A DNA stretch of 64,000 bases, taken from positions 806,001-870,000 of the forward strand of contig NZ_CP022352.1 of NCBI RefSeq assembly GCF_002216685.1, read 5' to 3'. Position numbers and translations under genes: made by a program. The notes under the pieces are model-generated. The model ran no database searches and was not told the origin of the DNA. It worked only from the letters and a program-made list of their open reading frames with translations. Numbering within the stretch: the first letter of the stretch is position 1; each line of letters begins with the position of its first letter. This DNA comes from Vibrio tarriae. GTDB lineage: Bacteria > Pseudomonadota > Gammaproteobacteria > Enterobacterales > Vibrionaceae. Below, one piece after another: positions 17,409 to 26,345 of this stretch.

Positions 17409-20051
17409 ATGAGCCCTCAACGTTCTGTATTGGCTATGGCTATAGCTTTGACGCTTGCTGCGTGTGGCAGTGATAGCACTCAGTCGAATCCGAGCCAACC
17501 AAGTGTTGATAAGCCCAGTCCAGATATGTCATTGACAGCACGAGCAGCAGACGGTTATCTGATTGGCGCCAACGCGTGTTTAGACCTCAATGCCAATGCA
17601 ATGTGTGAGCGTGATGAGCCGTCGGCAACCACTGGTGAAAATGGACAGTTTACGTTACAAGGCCTAACGCCAGAGCAGGTTGCGAAAGGCAGCTTGTTGG
17701 TTGAGGTTATCGCAGATCAAACCAAAGATGCTGACTATGGTGACAAGCCACTGACCAAAGGTTACCGCTTAAGTGCACCTCCTGGTTCTCCATTTATCAG
17801 CCCATTGACTACGTTAGTGCATAACGAAATTGAAAATGGCCGCACGCTTGAAGAAGCTAAAGCAGCAGTACAAGCTAAACTCGGCACCAAGCTTGATTTG
17901 GCCGCTGATTATGTCGCAGGTAAATCCTCAAAAGAGCTTAGCGCTGCCGATCAAAAAGAATTCGCAAGACTTCATCGCATCGCACAAGTCACCGCTACCA
18001 TCATGGCCGAAAATACCGATAAGTTAGAGCAAGCAGCCGCCAATGCAGGTATCAGTGTTGACAAGCTAACGTCACTGATTGCAACTGAAGTCAGTAAGGT
18101 GCTTTCAAATGTCGTGACTACGGTTGAAACTGCAGGGGAAAATTTTGACCCCATAAAAGCAGGCCAAGACATTGATCAACAGCATGTGGGCATTAGTGAT
18201 AAGAACCTAGAAGATAGAGTGAATATTAACGAGGCGGCAAAGAGTGCCACTGAAGCTAACTTAGCTGAATTGATCAAAAATGAAACATTGATATGGTTTG
18301 CCGGTGAAGAAGAAAACGGTCTCAAAGAGTTGAGCTACGGCTTTGTGGCGCTGGGTAAAAATAATGAGGTGATTGATCAAGAGTATCAATTTGATTACAC
18401 CTCAGGTTCGTTTGTTCTCGTTACTGACATGACGAATCCAGAGCAAATGATTCTGGATAAAGAGGGATGGGAGACAGAAAGTGATGCGATTTCAAAGATT
18501 ACCCTCAACAATGATGGTTCAGTGATTTTTGAAACCAGCAACTCCGCCAAGAGTGAGAGAATCTCGGCAAAAAGAATGGATCTCAGCGGCCTGAACGTAG
18601 CTTCAGTGCTCGAGAAAAGTGCTGACGATGAAGTATGGGCGAGTGGCATTCCACAAGATCTGACTTTCCCTTCGAATAGCTATGCATACTTGGTTTCGTC
18701 CGAATATCTTGAAGGAGGCTTCTATACCTTCAATAAAGGAAGTTGGTGTAAGGAGGGGAGCCCTGAGCGCTATGCAGCCTTAAATCAAATGTGTAATGGC
18801 ATCAGTGCTATTAAGAACGAGAAAGATACATGGATTGCCACATTGGCTGAAACCGTAGCCGCTAATGCTCAAAGCCGTGATGGTACCACTGATTCAGTTG
18901 ACTTAATTCCAATCGCTGGTTTGGATGGAGGTGATGTTTTTGCTCAGTTATTATCCAATGGCAAAGTGGCATATTACTCAAGGAGTTGGGACTGGAATGA
19001 GAACTTTGTTAAGTATGCCGATGAAGGTGAGTGGCAAGATATTACTCAGTATGGAAAGACGCTGCGCAAAGTCACACTGCCTGCTTCTATTGCTGACAAT
19101 ATAACTTGGAGTAATTTCAACAGAACGGATAATGCACTGTACTTTGCCGAATTCGATGGCTTTGTTCGAGTGACGCACTTTGTTGCTCAAGAGAATGAAG
19201 CTGATTCAGACTATGTGTTCGATTCTACTGCAGCCGATCTGATTGTTGATAAATTTTCACAGCCAACGCCTCCGACTCCCCCATCACCACCGGCCACATT
19301 AGCCGCATGTTTAGCTTCGCTGCCTGACGCTGGCTATACCAAGAAAATTGGAGACACTGCAGAATACGCGGTGGATCGAGATGTAAATGGCTCAGCTTCA
19401 AAACTAACCTTTGAATATTCTTATCAAGGTAACAGTTATTCTTGGTTAAACGATGTGACTCTAGTGTCAGGAATGCCAAGTTGGATCTCTGACTGGAATG
19501 GTTCGCTGGAAAAAACCATCATCAATGTTAAGGATCTGGATGGGAATTTATTAGGGTATGAAGAAGCCTATTCTGCACAGGGCTATGATCTGGGCCAAGA
19601 AGGTTTTAACCCCGATAATTCTTTTGGTTGGGGGATTGCCAAAGTCGCTTTAGAAGCGAAAATCGCGGATGCGGATAAACACTTAGGGATTCCAGTGTTT
19701 TCAGGCCCTGCGCTCAATGCGCCTTTGGCCAGCTTTAACGTAGGTGAATCAATGGTGCAAGGCTTGCGCACTGTAACCCAACAAACAGAATTGACGGAGA
19801 TTACCAAGGCATGGTCTAACTCAGAGTTTAGTTACTCGGATACCTATGTGGGTAAAGAAATGGTTGAAGTTGCAGCAGGTAAGTTTGACGCTTGTAAAGT
19901 CACGCGTAAAACCACCTTTACTCAATCAGGTATTGAAGAAACGAGTGAAAGCTGGTTGACCAACCGCGGCTTCGTAAAACGTATTCGTGATGAACAATCT
20001 TGGAATGCTTATCTCGTACTGGAAGCGAAGTCATTTCCTGCTAGTCACTAG
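17409..20051 (+). CDS. large predicted lipoprotein of unknown function
   Basis: An 880-residue lipoprotein. I chose ATG 17409 because GGAG lies seven bases upstream and the protein then starts with a lipoprotein signal (MSPQRSVLAMAIALTLAACG, Cys about residue 20). After a Ser/Pro-rich linker comes a domain of the kind found in many marine gammaproteobacterial lipoproteins: DGYLIGANACLDLNANAMCE followed by a carboxypeptidase-regulatory-like stretch (TGENGQFTL). The middle is a helical then beta-rich region. A proline-rich hinge (PTPPTPPSPP, near residue 620) leads to a C-terminal domain of about 250 residues. Terminators on both sides make it a single-gene unit. Function unknown; it is probably a cell-surface or periplasmic protein. 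Confidence 0.75.
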   Translation: MSPQRSVLAMAIALTLAACGSDSTQSNPSQPSVDKPSPDMSLTARAADGYLIGANACLDLNANAMCERDEPSATTGENGQFTLQGLTPEQVAKGSLLVEVIADQTKDADYGDKPLTKGYRLSAPPGSPFISPLTTLVHNEIENGRTLEEAKAAVQAKLGTKLDLAADYVAGKSSKELSAADQKEFARLHRIAQVTATIMAENTDKLEQAAANAGISVDKLTSLIATEVSKVLSNVVTTVETAGENFDPIKAGQDIDQQHVGISDKNLEDRVNINEAAKSATEANLAELIKNETLIWFAGEEENGLKELSYGFVALGKNNEVIDQEYQFDYTSGSFVLVTDMTNPEQMILDKEGWETESDAISKITLNNDGSVIFETSNSAKSERISAKRMDLSGLNVASVLEKSADDEVWASGIPQDLTFPSNSYAYLVSSEYLEGGFYTFNKGSWCKEGSPERYAALNQMCNGISAIKNEKDTWIATLAETVAANAQSRDGTTDSVDLIPIAGLDGGDVFAQLLSNGKVAYYSRSWDWNENFVKYADEGEWQDITQYGKTLRKVTLPASIADNITWSNFNRTDNALYFAEFDGFVRVTHFVAQENEADSDYVFDSTAADLIVDKFSQPTPPTPPSPPATLAACLASLPDAGYTKKIGDTAEYAVDRDVNGSASKLTFEYSYQGNSYSWLNDVTLVSGMPSWISDWNGSLEKTIINVKDLDGNLLGYEEAYSAQGYDLGQEGFNPDNSFGWGIAKVALEAKIADADKHLGIPVFSGPALNAPLASFNVGESMVQGLRTVTQQTELTEITKAWSNSEFSYSDTYVGKEMVEVAAGKFDACKVTRKTTFTQSGIEETSESWLTNRGFVKRIRDEQSWNAYLVLEAKSFPASH

Positions 20052-20105
20052 TTGATTTCTCGTCTTATGACGAGGAGAACTAAAAACTTATAAGTCATAT
20101 CTGCT

Positions 20106-20137
20106 AATCCGAGTGCCATGTGCACTCGGATTTTTTT
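20106..20137 (+). terminator. rho-independent terminator of the large lipoprotein gene
   Basis: Stem AATCCGAGTGC / GCACTCGGATT with a short loop, then a run of seven T. Confidence 0.93.
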
Positions 20138-20253
20138 ATGGTCAATTTTTGGGCGTTGCATTGTTAATCGTGATGGATGCTTGATACCAATTCGTATCGT
20201 TAATGAAATTCCTTGTGACGAATCTCGACTTTTACTAATTATACGGTTGTTGA

Positions 20254-20288
20254 TTTTCGACATTAAATTATTATTTCAATGTCGAAAA
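20254..20288 (+). promoter_or_regulatory. perfect 11-bp inverted repeat upstream of murQ, likely MurR operator
   Basis: TTTTCGACATT and AATGTCGAAAA, separated by 13 A/T-rich bases, end 15 bases before the murQ start. A palindrome of this kind at a mur promoter, with an RpiR-family regulator gene in the same cluster, fits a repressor site. The ribosome-binding GGAG follows directly, so it could also fold in the mRNA. Confidence 0.65.
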
Positions 20289-20303
20289 CCAACGGAGAGC
20301 GTT

Positions 20304-21206
20304 ATGAGTGAGTTGTTATCCACGGTGAGTCAAGAGTTAAACCCAGAGACTGCGAATTTGTCGGATCTACCAGTGCTCAAAATTCTTGAATTACTGAATG
20401 AACATGATGCCAGTGTCGCGCTATCGATTCGTCGCGTATTACCGAAAGTCGCCGAAGCGGTAAACCTTATTGCTGAACAGATGCGCCAAGGTGGGCGTTT
20501 GTTCTATGTCGGTGCGGGAACCAGCGGACGTCTTGGTGTACTGGATTCTGCCGAATGCCCTCCGACTTTTGGCACCGAACCGGAATTGGTTCAGGCGATT
20601 ATTGCGGGTGGTCATGCGGCGATGCTGAGTGCAGTAGAAAATATCGAAGATTGTCGAGAGTCTGCACCAGCTGAGTTAAGAGCTCGACAGCTCAATGCAC
20701 ACGATGTGGTACTTGGCATTGCGGCAAGTGGACGCACACCTTTTGTGCTATCTGGGCTTGAATACGCAAGAAAAGTCGGCGCTAAAACCATTGCATTGAG
20801 TACTCGCGGATGGGGTTTGATCTCCGAACTGGCGGATGTTGCGATTGCGCCCGACGTTGGTGCAGAAGTGCTGTCAGGTTCTACGCGTATGAAGAGTGGT
20901 TCTGCGCAAAAGATGTTGCTTGGCATGCTCAGCACGGCGGTGATGATTCAGCTAGGTAAAGTGCATGGCAACTTAATGATTGATGTCAAAGCCAGCAACG
21001 AGAAACTCCGTGTGCGAGCTCAGCGCATCGTCAGTGAAATCTGTGATGTGAAGAGAGAGGTGGCGCAAGCCTTACTCAATCAGGTCAATTACAATGTGCG
21101 CGCCGCGGTATTGCTGCACTGGTTGGATATTGAGCCATCCCAAGCTCTTCTTATCGCCTCTAAACCTTTCCAATCCCTCAAACAGCAGCTACTGCAAGGA
21201 ATCTGA
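20304..21206 (+). CDS. murQ: N-acetylmuramic acid 6-phosphate etherase
   Basis: Cleaves the lactyl ether of MurNAc-6-P to GlcNAc-6-P and D-lactate in the cytoplasm, the key step in recycling or using MurNAc. 300 residues, the normal length. ATG 20304 has GGAGAG upstream; the frame stays open further upstream, but that part overlaps the preceding terminator. SIS-domain landmarks are GRLFYVGAGTSGRLGVLDSA near residue 70 and GIAASGRTPFV near residue 140, with the catalytic Glu in SAECPPTFG and STRMKSGSAQK near residue 195. murP starts two bases after the stop, so the etherase and the MurNAc transporter are co-translated. Confidence 0.93.
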   Translation: MSELLSTVSQELNPETANLSDLPVLKILELLNEHDASVALSIRRVLPKVAEAVNLIAEQMRQGGRLFYVGAGTSGRLGVLDSAECPPTFGTEPELVQAIIAGGHAAMLSAVENIEDCRESAPAELRARQLNAHDVVLGIAASGRTPFVLSGLEYARKVGAKTIALSTRGWGLISELADVAIAPDVGAEVLSGSTRMKSGSAQKMLLGMLSTAVMIQLGKVHGNLMIDVKASNEKLRVRAQRIVSEICDVKREVAQALLNQVNYNVRAAVLLHWLDIEPSQALLIASKPFQSLKQQLLQGI

Positions 21207-21207
21207 T

Positions 21208-22575
21208 ATGGCTAACAAGATAGAACATTTGGAAATCATTGCCGACGAGATTGAACGCCATATTGGTGGCTTCGAGAATGTCGCGACTTTAACCAACTGC
21301 ATGACAAGGGTTCGCCTTGCGCTTAAAGATCGCAGCCAGTTCAATATGCAAGCGCTGCGTGAAGTTGATGGCATTAAAGGCGTGGTAGATGCGGGCGAGC
21401 AGTATCAAATTATTGTGGGCATGGGTACGGCAGCGAAGGTAACGGGTGTGCTGCAAAAGAGAATGTCAGGCAGTGGTGTAAAGGCTCAAACCAGTGCGCC
21501 TGCAGCCGCTCAGCCATTCTCGGTTCGCCGTGCGCTGAACACCTTAGCCGCGATTTTTGTTCCAACGATTCCCGCGTTGATCGGCTGTGGCTTGGTTTTG
21601 GGTATCGTCAATATTTTTAAACTGGTATCGCCAGAGTTTGTGGCGGCTTACCCCGAAATTTTTGACCTGTTCACAGTGGTGGGTAAAGCGGTATTTGCCG
21701 TGTTGTCGGTGATGATCGGGATGAACACCGCGAAAGAGCTGCACGCTTCACCCGCGATTGGCGCAGTGATGGCGGCGATTTTAGCCGCGCCGGGGCTGGC
21801 CAATATTCAACTGTTTGGAAATACTTTAGTACCGGGCGGCGGTGGCATGTTTGCCGTATTACTGGTGTGTGTGTTTTCATCCAAATTTGAACTCTGGTTT
21901 CGCAGTCACTGTAAGGAAAGCCTTGATTTGATTCTCACGCCAACCCTAACAATTCTGGTTTCCTCTGCGGTTGCGTTGCTGGTGCTACAGCCGATTGCAC
22001 ACAGCATCAATGTTTGGTTAGGCAATCTGGTTTCTGTTGCACTGCTTAATGAGTCAGCGGGTTCTGTTGCTGTTGGTGGTGTGCTTGGGGGCGGTTTCTT
22101 GTTCCTACTGTTAACTGGCTTGCACCAAGGACTTATCCCCATTCACGCGCAAATTCTAGAAACGTTTGGCCTTAATTATCTGTTCCCTATTTTGGCGATG
22201 GGCGGTATGGGTCAAGTGGGTGCGGCGGCCTATGTGTTCTTGAAAACCAAAAACGAGCGCTTAAAGAAAACCATCACCGGTGCTTTACCTGTAGGGATTC
22301 TGGGTGTGGGCGAACCGCTGTTGTTCGGTGTTTCGCTACCGCTTGGAAAAACCTTTATCGCAGGCTGTATCGGCGGTTTTGCAGGAGGCGCTATGATGGC
22401 GGCTTTTAAAGTGGGGATCATCATTCCATTTGGTACGGCTGGTCTATCGTTAATCCCACTCGTGGGTGAAGGGCAAATTCCTTCTTTCTTGTTTGCGGTG
22501 TTGGCTGCATGGGTGGTGGGTTTTATTGCCTCTATGTTGCTTGGCTTCACTGAGCCAGTCGAAAAAAATCAGTAG
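21208..22575 (+). CDS. murP: MurNAc-specific PTS enzyme IIBC
   Basis: Inner-membrane phosphotransferase transporter that imports N-acetylmuramic acid as MurNAc-6-P. 455 residues from ATG 21208, with AAGGA eight bases upstream. The IIB domain is N-terminal with phospho-cysteine C31 in TLTNCMTRVRL; the IIC domain follows from about residue 100 (SVRRALNTLAAIFVPTIPAL) and carries GVGEPLLFG near residue 370. It has no IIA domain, so it must borrow a glucose-type IIA, as E. coli MurP does. The adjacent murQ removes the lactyl group from its product, which decides the substrate over sucrose or trehalose, members of the same PTS family. Confidence 0.9.
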   Translation: MANKIEHLEIIADEIERHIGGFENVATLTNCMTRVRLALKDRSQFNMQALREVDGIKGVVDAGEQYQIIVGMGTAAKVTGVLQKRMSGSGVKAQTSAPAAAQPFSVRRALNTLAAIFVPTIPALIGCGLVLGIVNIFKLVSPEFVAAYPEIFDLFTVVGKAVFAVLSVMIGMNTAKELHASPAIGAVMAAILAAPGLANIQLFGNTLVPGGGGMFAVLLVCVFSSKFELWFRSHCKESLDLILTPTLTILVSSAVALLVLQPIAHSINVWLGNLVSVALLNESAGSVAVGGVLGGGFLFLLLTGLHQGLIPIHAQILETFGLNYLFPILAMGGMGQVGAAAYVFLKTKNERLKKTITGALPVGILGVGEPLLFGVSLPLGKTFIAGCIGGFAGGAMMAAFKVGIIIPFGTAGLSLIPLVGEGQIPSFLFAVLAAWVVGFIASMLLGFTEPVEKNQ

Positions 22576-22590
22576 AATCGGTAGTATCTG

Positions 22591-22622
22591 GCCGTCACCG
22601 CGCTAATGGGTGGCGGCTTTTT
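22591..22622 (+). terminator. probable terminator between murP and murR
   Basis: Imperfect stem GCCGTCACC / GGGTGGCGGC followed by TTTTT. One mismatch in the stem makes it weaker than the others here, so read-through into murR is possible. Confidence 0.65.
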
Positions 22623-22641
22623 GAGTTAACAAGGATCTTCG

Positions 22642-23487
22642 ATGGATAAACTCATCAACAAGGTAAAAACGTTAGTACATTCGAGTAATCAAAATGAGCA
22701 AAAGCTCTCGCAATTGATTGTTGAACGACAGTTCGATTTATCGGAGTTGAGCGCAACGAAAGTCGGCGCGCTGCTTGGGATCAGTGATTCGTCAGTGATT
22801 CGTTACGCGAAAAGTCTCGGTTGTAGTGGTTTTCCTGATCTGAAGTTAAAACTCGCCGCCCAAGCGCCACAAGTTATGGCGCGTAGTGCTCAATCTGTCT
22901 ATGCCAGCATTGAGACAGGTGATTCCACGGCGCAGATTATTGAAAAAGCCAAACATCTGTTTGTTTCGACTATCGAACAATCGATTGGTCTGATGGATGC
23001 GGAATCGGTAGAGCAGTGCGCGCAGCAACTGCTCAAGGCTAACAAGATTGCGTTGGCGGGGATTGGCGCTTCGGCGATCGTCGCGGCAGATATCAATCAC
23101 AAGCTGATCCGTGCGGGTTTTAACGTACAGTTTAATCAGGATTATCACATTCAAATTGTGCAAGCTTCACTGCTCAAAGCGGATGATGTGCTGTTGGTGG
23201 TTTCTGCGCGGGGGAATACCCAAGAAGTGTTGACCGCAATTGAACGTGCTAAACAAAACGGCGCGCAAGTGATTGCTTTAACGCGCTATGGGCGCGATAA
23301 AGTGGCGCAACTGGCGGATTATGTGATCCCTTACAGTTACACCGAAGAGCATTCTCAATTAGGCATGGTGACACCACAACTTCTGCAAATGGCGGCTTTT
23401 GATATCGTCTTTTTCAAACTTATTACTTTGACAGATTCGTTCAGCATGCACACCGCACTGAGCTCGATTCAGCATATACAACAGTGA
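22642..23487 (+). CDS. murR: RpiR-family regulator of the MurNAc genes (MurR)
   Basis: Transcription factor of 281 residues. The N-terminal helix-turn-helix of the RpiR family is visible in TKVGALLGISDSSVIRYAKS near residue 40; the C-terminal SIS domain, about residues 125-260, includes IALAGIGASAIVAADINHKL and VLLVVSARGNTQEV and would bind a phosphosugar such as MurNAc-6-P. AAGGA precedes the ATG. It follows murP by 66 bases in the same direction, unlike the divergent E. coli murR. It is expected to bind the palindrome at 20254-20288; that link is inference. Confidence 0.87.
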   Translation: MDKLINKVKTLVHSSNQNEQKLSQLIVERQFDLSELSATKVGALLGISDSSVIRYAKSLGCSGFPDLKLKLAAQAPQVMARSAQSVYASIETGDSTAQIIEKAKHLFVSTIEQSIGLMDAESVEQCAQQLLKANKIALAGIGASAIVAADINHKLIRAGFNVQFNQDYHIQIVQASLLKADDVLLVVSARGNTQEVLTAIERAKQNGAQVIALTRYGRDKVAQLADYVIPYSYTEEHSQLGMVTPQLLQMAAFDIVFFKLITLTDSFSMHTALSSIQHIQQ

Positions 23488-23509
23488 TTGCAGATTAAGG
23501 TTTTTCACA

Positions 23510-23845
23510 ATGAAGATGGGTAAAGATCCGGATTATCGTTTTTCGCTGGCGAATGAACGGACGTTTTTGGCTTGGATACGTACAGCATTGGCCTTTCTTG
23601 CTACTGCGGTGGGGGTAGATCTGCTCAGCGCAACGCACGATTCGACGATATTAAGCCACAGCCAGTGGCTAACGCCGGCATTGGCGGGCGTTGCATTTGC
23701 TACGGCCGTGTGGGCATTTCTGCGTTGGTACCAAAACGAGAAAGCGATGCGGCTTGAAGGGCCGTTTAAATACAGCAAAAGCCTGATGGTGATGACCGGT
23801 GTGGTCATTGCTTTCGCTATGTTGATTGGGTTTTGGGCATTATGA
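23510..23845 (+). CDS. DUF202 (YidH-like) inner-membrane protein
   Basis: Small membrane protein of 111 residues with three hydrophobic helices. The family hallmark ANERTFLAWIRTALAFLATA lies near residue 15, followed by further helices around residues 60 and 95. E. coli YidH and fungal VTC-linked proteins belong to the same family; the function in bacteria is not established. It overlaps the next DUF202 gene by four bases (ATGA), so the two probably act as a pair. It follows murR by 22 bases and may be on the same transcript. Confidence 0.83.
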   Translation: MKMGKDPDYRFSLANERTFLAWIRTALAFLATAVGVDLLSATHDSTILSHSQWLTPALAGVAFATAVWAFLRWYQNEKAMRLEGPFKYSKSLMVMTGVVIAFAMLIGFWAL

Positions 23846-24156
23846 GTGGGATGAAAACTGAGGTAGAGCGCGACCCCGGTTTACAGCGTGAAAGAACGCA
23901 ACTGGCGTGGACTCGCAGTTCGTTAGCACTAACGGCAGGTATGCTATTGCTGATCAAAATCGGGCTGTTTTCTGCATTGCAACTGGCGCTCGCCTTGTTG
24001 GGGTTATGGTTGTTACTCCAGCAAATTCTAAAGCGTAAAAATGAAATCGCGACTCAGAGTCGAGTGTTTCACCGTGCAATGCTATTGCGAAATTTATGGA
24101 TAAGTGGTGCGGTGGCGATATGTGCACTTTGGGTATGTTTAGACCGGATAATCTGA
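23842..24156 (+). CDS. DUF202 (YidG-like) inner-membrane protein
   Basis: Second DUF202 member, 104 residues from ATG 23842, which overlaps the stop of the upstream gene; a GTG/ATG nine bases earlier is possible but breaks the coupling pattern. It shows DPGLQRERTQLAWTRSSLAL near residue 10 and three membrane helices. Paired yidH-yidG order is also seen in E. coli, supporting a heteromeric membrane complex of unknown role. Confidence 0.83.
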   Translation: MSGMKTEVERDPGLQRERTQLAWTRSSLALTAGMLLLIKIGLFSALQLALALLGLWLLLQQILKRKNEIATQSRVFHRAMLLRNLWISGAVAICALWVCLDRII

Positions 24157-24207
24157 ACAACAAACCTAATAAACCGGAAGGCTAAGGAGACGGTGGCTTT
24201 TGAAGCG

Positions 24208-24639
24208 CTATTCTTTCGACGCCAATTGGGCAAACTTGCTGTAGCTACTGACGCGGCCATTGATGTATTCAATGCCGCAGTGCACTGGTTGAGGTTGGTG
24301 GCCGACAATTTGGTATTCGACAATAAACTCGCCACTGATCACTTTGACGAACAAGAAGCCATCCATCACTTTCCACAAACCATGCAGTGCTTTGTCGCTG
24401 AACATGTCTTTCTCAATCAAGGTGCCGTTGGGTTTAAAGGTCAGCAGTGATGAAAAACCATCGGCGTTGACCTTAATCCACGCGTGTTGATGCACTTCAT
24501 AACTGAGAATTTTGCGCCGTGTTTTGATCCACTCTTCAAATTCTTGCTGTTGTGCCGGGCTCAGTTGCGGCAGGGCTTCTAATTCAAGTAGGGTGTGGTG
24601 CTTTTCGTACCAAAACAACTGAAGGTGGAGTAATTTCAT
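24208..24639 (-). CDS. hypothetical protein
   Basis: 143 residues from ATG 24639; GTG 24675 would add 12, and neither start has a clear ribosome site. The product is soluble, rich in aromatic residues (LFWYEKHHTLLELEAL at the start; HAWIKVNADGFSSLL; HGLWKVMDGFLFVKV) and has the look of a small beta-barrel or lipocalin-like protein, but I do not recognise the family. It is convergent with the DUF202 pair and lies downstream of the ula operon terminator on the same strand. Confidence 0.6.
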   Translation of the reverse strand: MKLLHLQLFWYEKHHTLLELEALPQLSPAQQQEFEEWIKTRRKILSYEVHQHAWIKVNADGFSSLLTFKPNGTLIEKDMFSDKALHGLWKVMDGFLFVKVISGEFIVEYQIVGHQPQPVHCGIEYINGRVSSYSKFAQLASKE

Positions 24640-24719
24640 GCTAACCGGTTGGAATTTCAAACAAACAGCCGCCACTGTGCGTCAAGGTGGGGATGAAGTC
24701 AACCATGAAGATGTGCTTG

Positions 24720-24754
24720 AAAAAGTGCGGTAGAGCGGGGGAAACCTACCGCAC
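24720..24754 (-). terminator. rho-independent terminator of the ula operon
   Basis: On the minus strand, stem GTGCGGTAG / CTACCGCAC followed by TTTTT, 41 bases after the ulaE stop. A second small hairpin (TTCCC/GGGAA) lies between. Confidence 0.88.
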
Positions 24755-24795
24755 ATTCCCTTTTCGGGAAGTGCCGCGTTGCGCGGCTCAGGAGC

Positions 24796-25680
24796 TTAAA
24801 GATGAGGGAACAAGCGAGGGAGTTCGGCGCGATCACAAGCTTGGTTTAATCGACGCTGCGCGGTGTGAATATGCTGTTGCCACTGTTCATCGTGCGCCCA
24901 CATTTCAATCACTAACGGCACCACGCAATCCAGTGCTTTTAAGCGGCAGAACAGTCCATCAAAGTCGACGTCCCCTTCGCCAATCACTAAATCACGAAAC
25001 TGTCCGGCGTACTGTTCGCTCACCTTGTAAGTGTCCTTGAGGTGGATCTGAGTGATGTGAGGTTTGCTTAACGAGAGCTCGGTCAGCAAGTCATAATTCC
25101 AGCCTGAGATGTTGCCAACGTCTGGATACGCCGTAAAAAAGGGCGATTGGATCTGCCGATTCAGCACTTCAAATTTACTCAGCGCATTGAGATAAGGGGT
25201 ATCCATTATCTCAACGGCTAACATCACGCCAGCGCGCTCAGCTAAACGGGCGGCGTGTTGCATGCCCTCAATAAAACGCTGATGAGTGGCTGAGTTGGCG
25301 GGCTCGTAATAGACGTCATACCCCGCCAATTGGATGGTGCGAATACCCAGTTTGTAGGCGAGGGTAATCGCCTTTTGCATAATTTTCAGTGCCTCATCGC
25401 GCAGCGCGGGATCGGCCGAGCCAAACGGAAACTTGCGATGAGCGCTAAGGCACATGGATTGCAGCGGCACGCCATACTCCTCACAAAGGCGGCGCAATGA
25501 ATAAATGGTGGCATCATCCCAATCGAGGCGGCTGCGGCGCTCGTCACTTTCATCCACCGAGATCTCCAGAAAATCGAAGCCGAGCTCTTTGGTGCAGGCC
25601 AGTTTTTCCTCCCAACTTAAGTGATTGGGCAGTGCTTTTTCATACAAGCCAACGCGGTGGCGCAGTAAATGTTGATACAT
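24796..25680 (-). CDS. ulaE: L-xylulose-5-phosphate 3-epimerase
   Basis: Converts L-xylulose 5-phosphate to L-ribulose 5-phosphate in anaerobic L-ascorbate use. 294 residues, a TIM-barrel sugar isomerase; it opens HRVGLYEKALPNHLSWEEKL and carries metal ligands in IMDTPYLNAL (Glu before it), AYPDVGNISGW, HLKDTYKV and the final VIEMWAHDE. It is the last gene of the ula operon, 12 bases after ulaD. Both enzymes that flank it in the pathway (UlaD, UlaF) are encoded in the same operon. Confidence 0.92.
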   Translation of the reverse strand: MYQHLLRHRVGLYEKALPNHLSWEEKLACTKELGFDFLEISVDESDERRSRLDWDDATIYSLRRLCEEYGVPLQSMCLSAHRKFPFGSADPALRDEALKIMQKAITLAYKLGIRTIQLAGYDVYYEPANSATHQRFIEGMQHAARLAERAGVMLAVEIMDTPYLNALSKFEVLNRQIQSPFFTAYPDVGNISGWNYDLLTELSLSKPHITQIHLKDTYKVSEQYAGQFRDLVIGEGDVDFDGLFCRLKALDCVVPLVIEMWAHDEQWQQHIHTAQRRLNQACDRAELPRLFPHL

Positions 25681-25692
25681 GATGGGCTCCCG

Positions 25693-26340
25693 TTATGGCC
25701 AGAAACGGTCGATTTGCTCACGCAGAGCCGCCGCGGTTTGTTGGCCTTCGGCGCCTGCTAATGCACGTCCGGCAATAAAGGTTTTGGTTTTGATCCCTTC
25801 AAACAGGTAAATATCTTCTGGTACGATGCCGCCGGTTATCGAAAGCTCAATGCCTAGCGCAGAGAGCTGGCGCATTTTGTCGAGATCGTCCGTTGTCCAA
25901 CCAATCCCTGCCAATTCCGCATCGCGTGAGCGGTGGTAAATGGCTTGAGTGATGCCTAAATCGACCCACGCTTTAGCATCTTGCATCGTCCAGTTGCCAT
26001 AAATCTCGATTTGGATTTCGCCATTCAGCTCATCCGCCACTTTTTTACACGCGGCAATGGTCGCGATGTGCGCGGCGGCTGAGACGGTGATCCAATCGGC
26101 CCCCGCTGCAAATGCCATGCGCGAGAGAATGGCTCCGCCATCGGTGGTTTTCATGTCACACACCAGAATATGATCCGGATTGTTGTGGCGCAGAGTCGAC
26201 ACCGCTTTCATTCCTTCCGCGAAAGCCAAAATGGTGCCAACTTCAATTACATCGACGTAACTGGCGACATTACTCGCTACGGCCACGGCATCGGTTAGGT
26301 TGGTTTGGTCGAGGGCGATTTGAATCATTGGTTTGGTCAT
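25693..26340 (-). CDS. ulaD: 3-keto-L-gulonate-6-phosphate decarboxylase
   Basis: Decarboxylates 3-keto-L-gulonate 6-phosphate to L-xylulose 5-phosphate; member of the OMP-decarboxylase suprafamily. 215 residues, standard. Active-site segments seen: IQIALDQTNL near residue 6, EVGTILAFAEG near residue 35, and the metal/catalytic CDMKTTDGG near residue 60, with SITGGIVPED near residue 170 binding phosphate. It stands between the HAD phosphatase (five bases upstream) and ulaE. Confidence 0.93.
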   Translation of the reverse strand: MTKPMIQIALDQTNLTDAVAVASNVASYVDVIEVGTILAFAEGMKAVSTLRHNNPDHILVCDMKTTDGGAILSRMAFAAGADWITVSAAAHIATIAACKKVADELNGEIQIEIYGNWTMQDAKAWVDLGITQAIYHRSRDAELAGIGWTTDDLDKMRQLSALGIELSITGGIVPEDIYLFEGIKTKTFIAGRALAGAEGQQTAAALREQIDRFWP

Positions 26341-26345
26341 ACTGT

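Noticed and set aside
21208..22575. Annotation as sucrose or trehalose PTS IIBC
   Set aside because: The neighbouring murQ and murR genes set the substrate to MurNAc.
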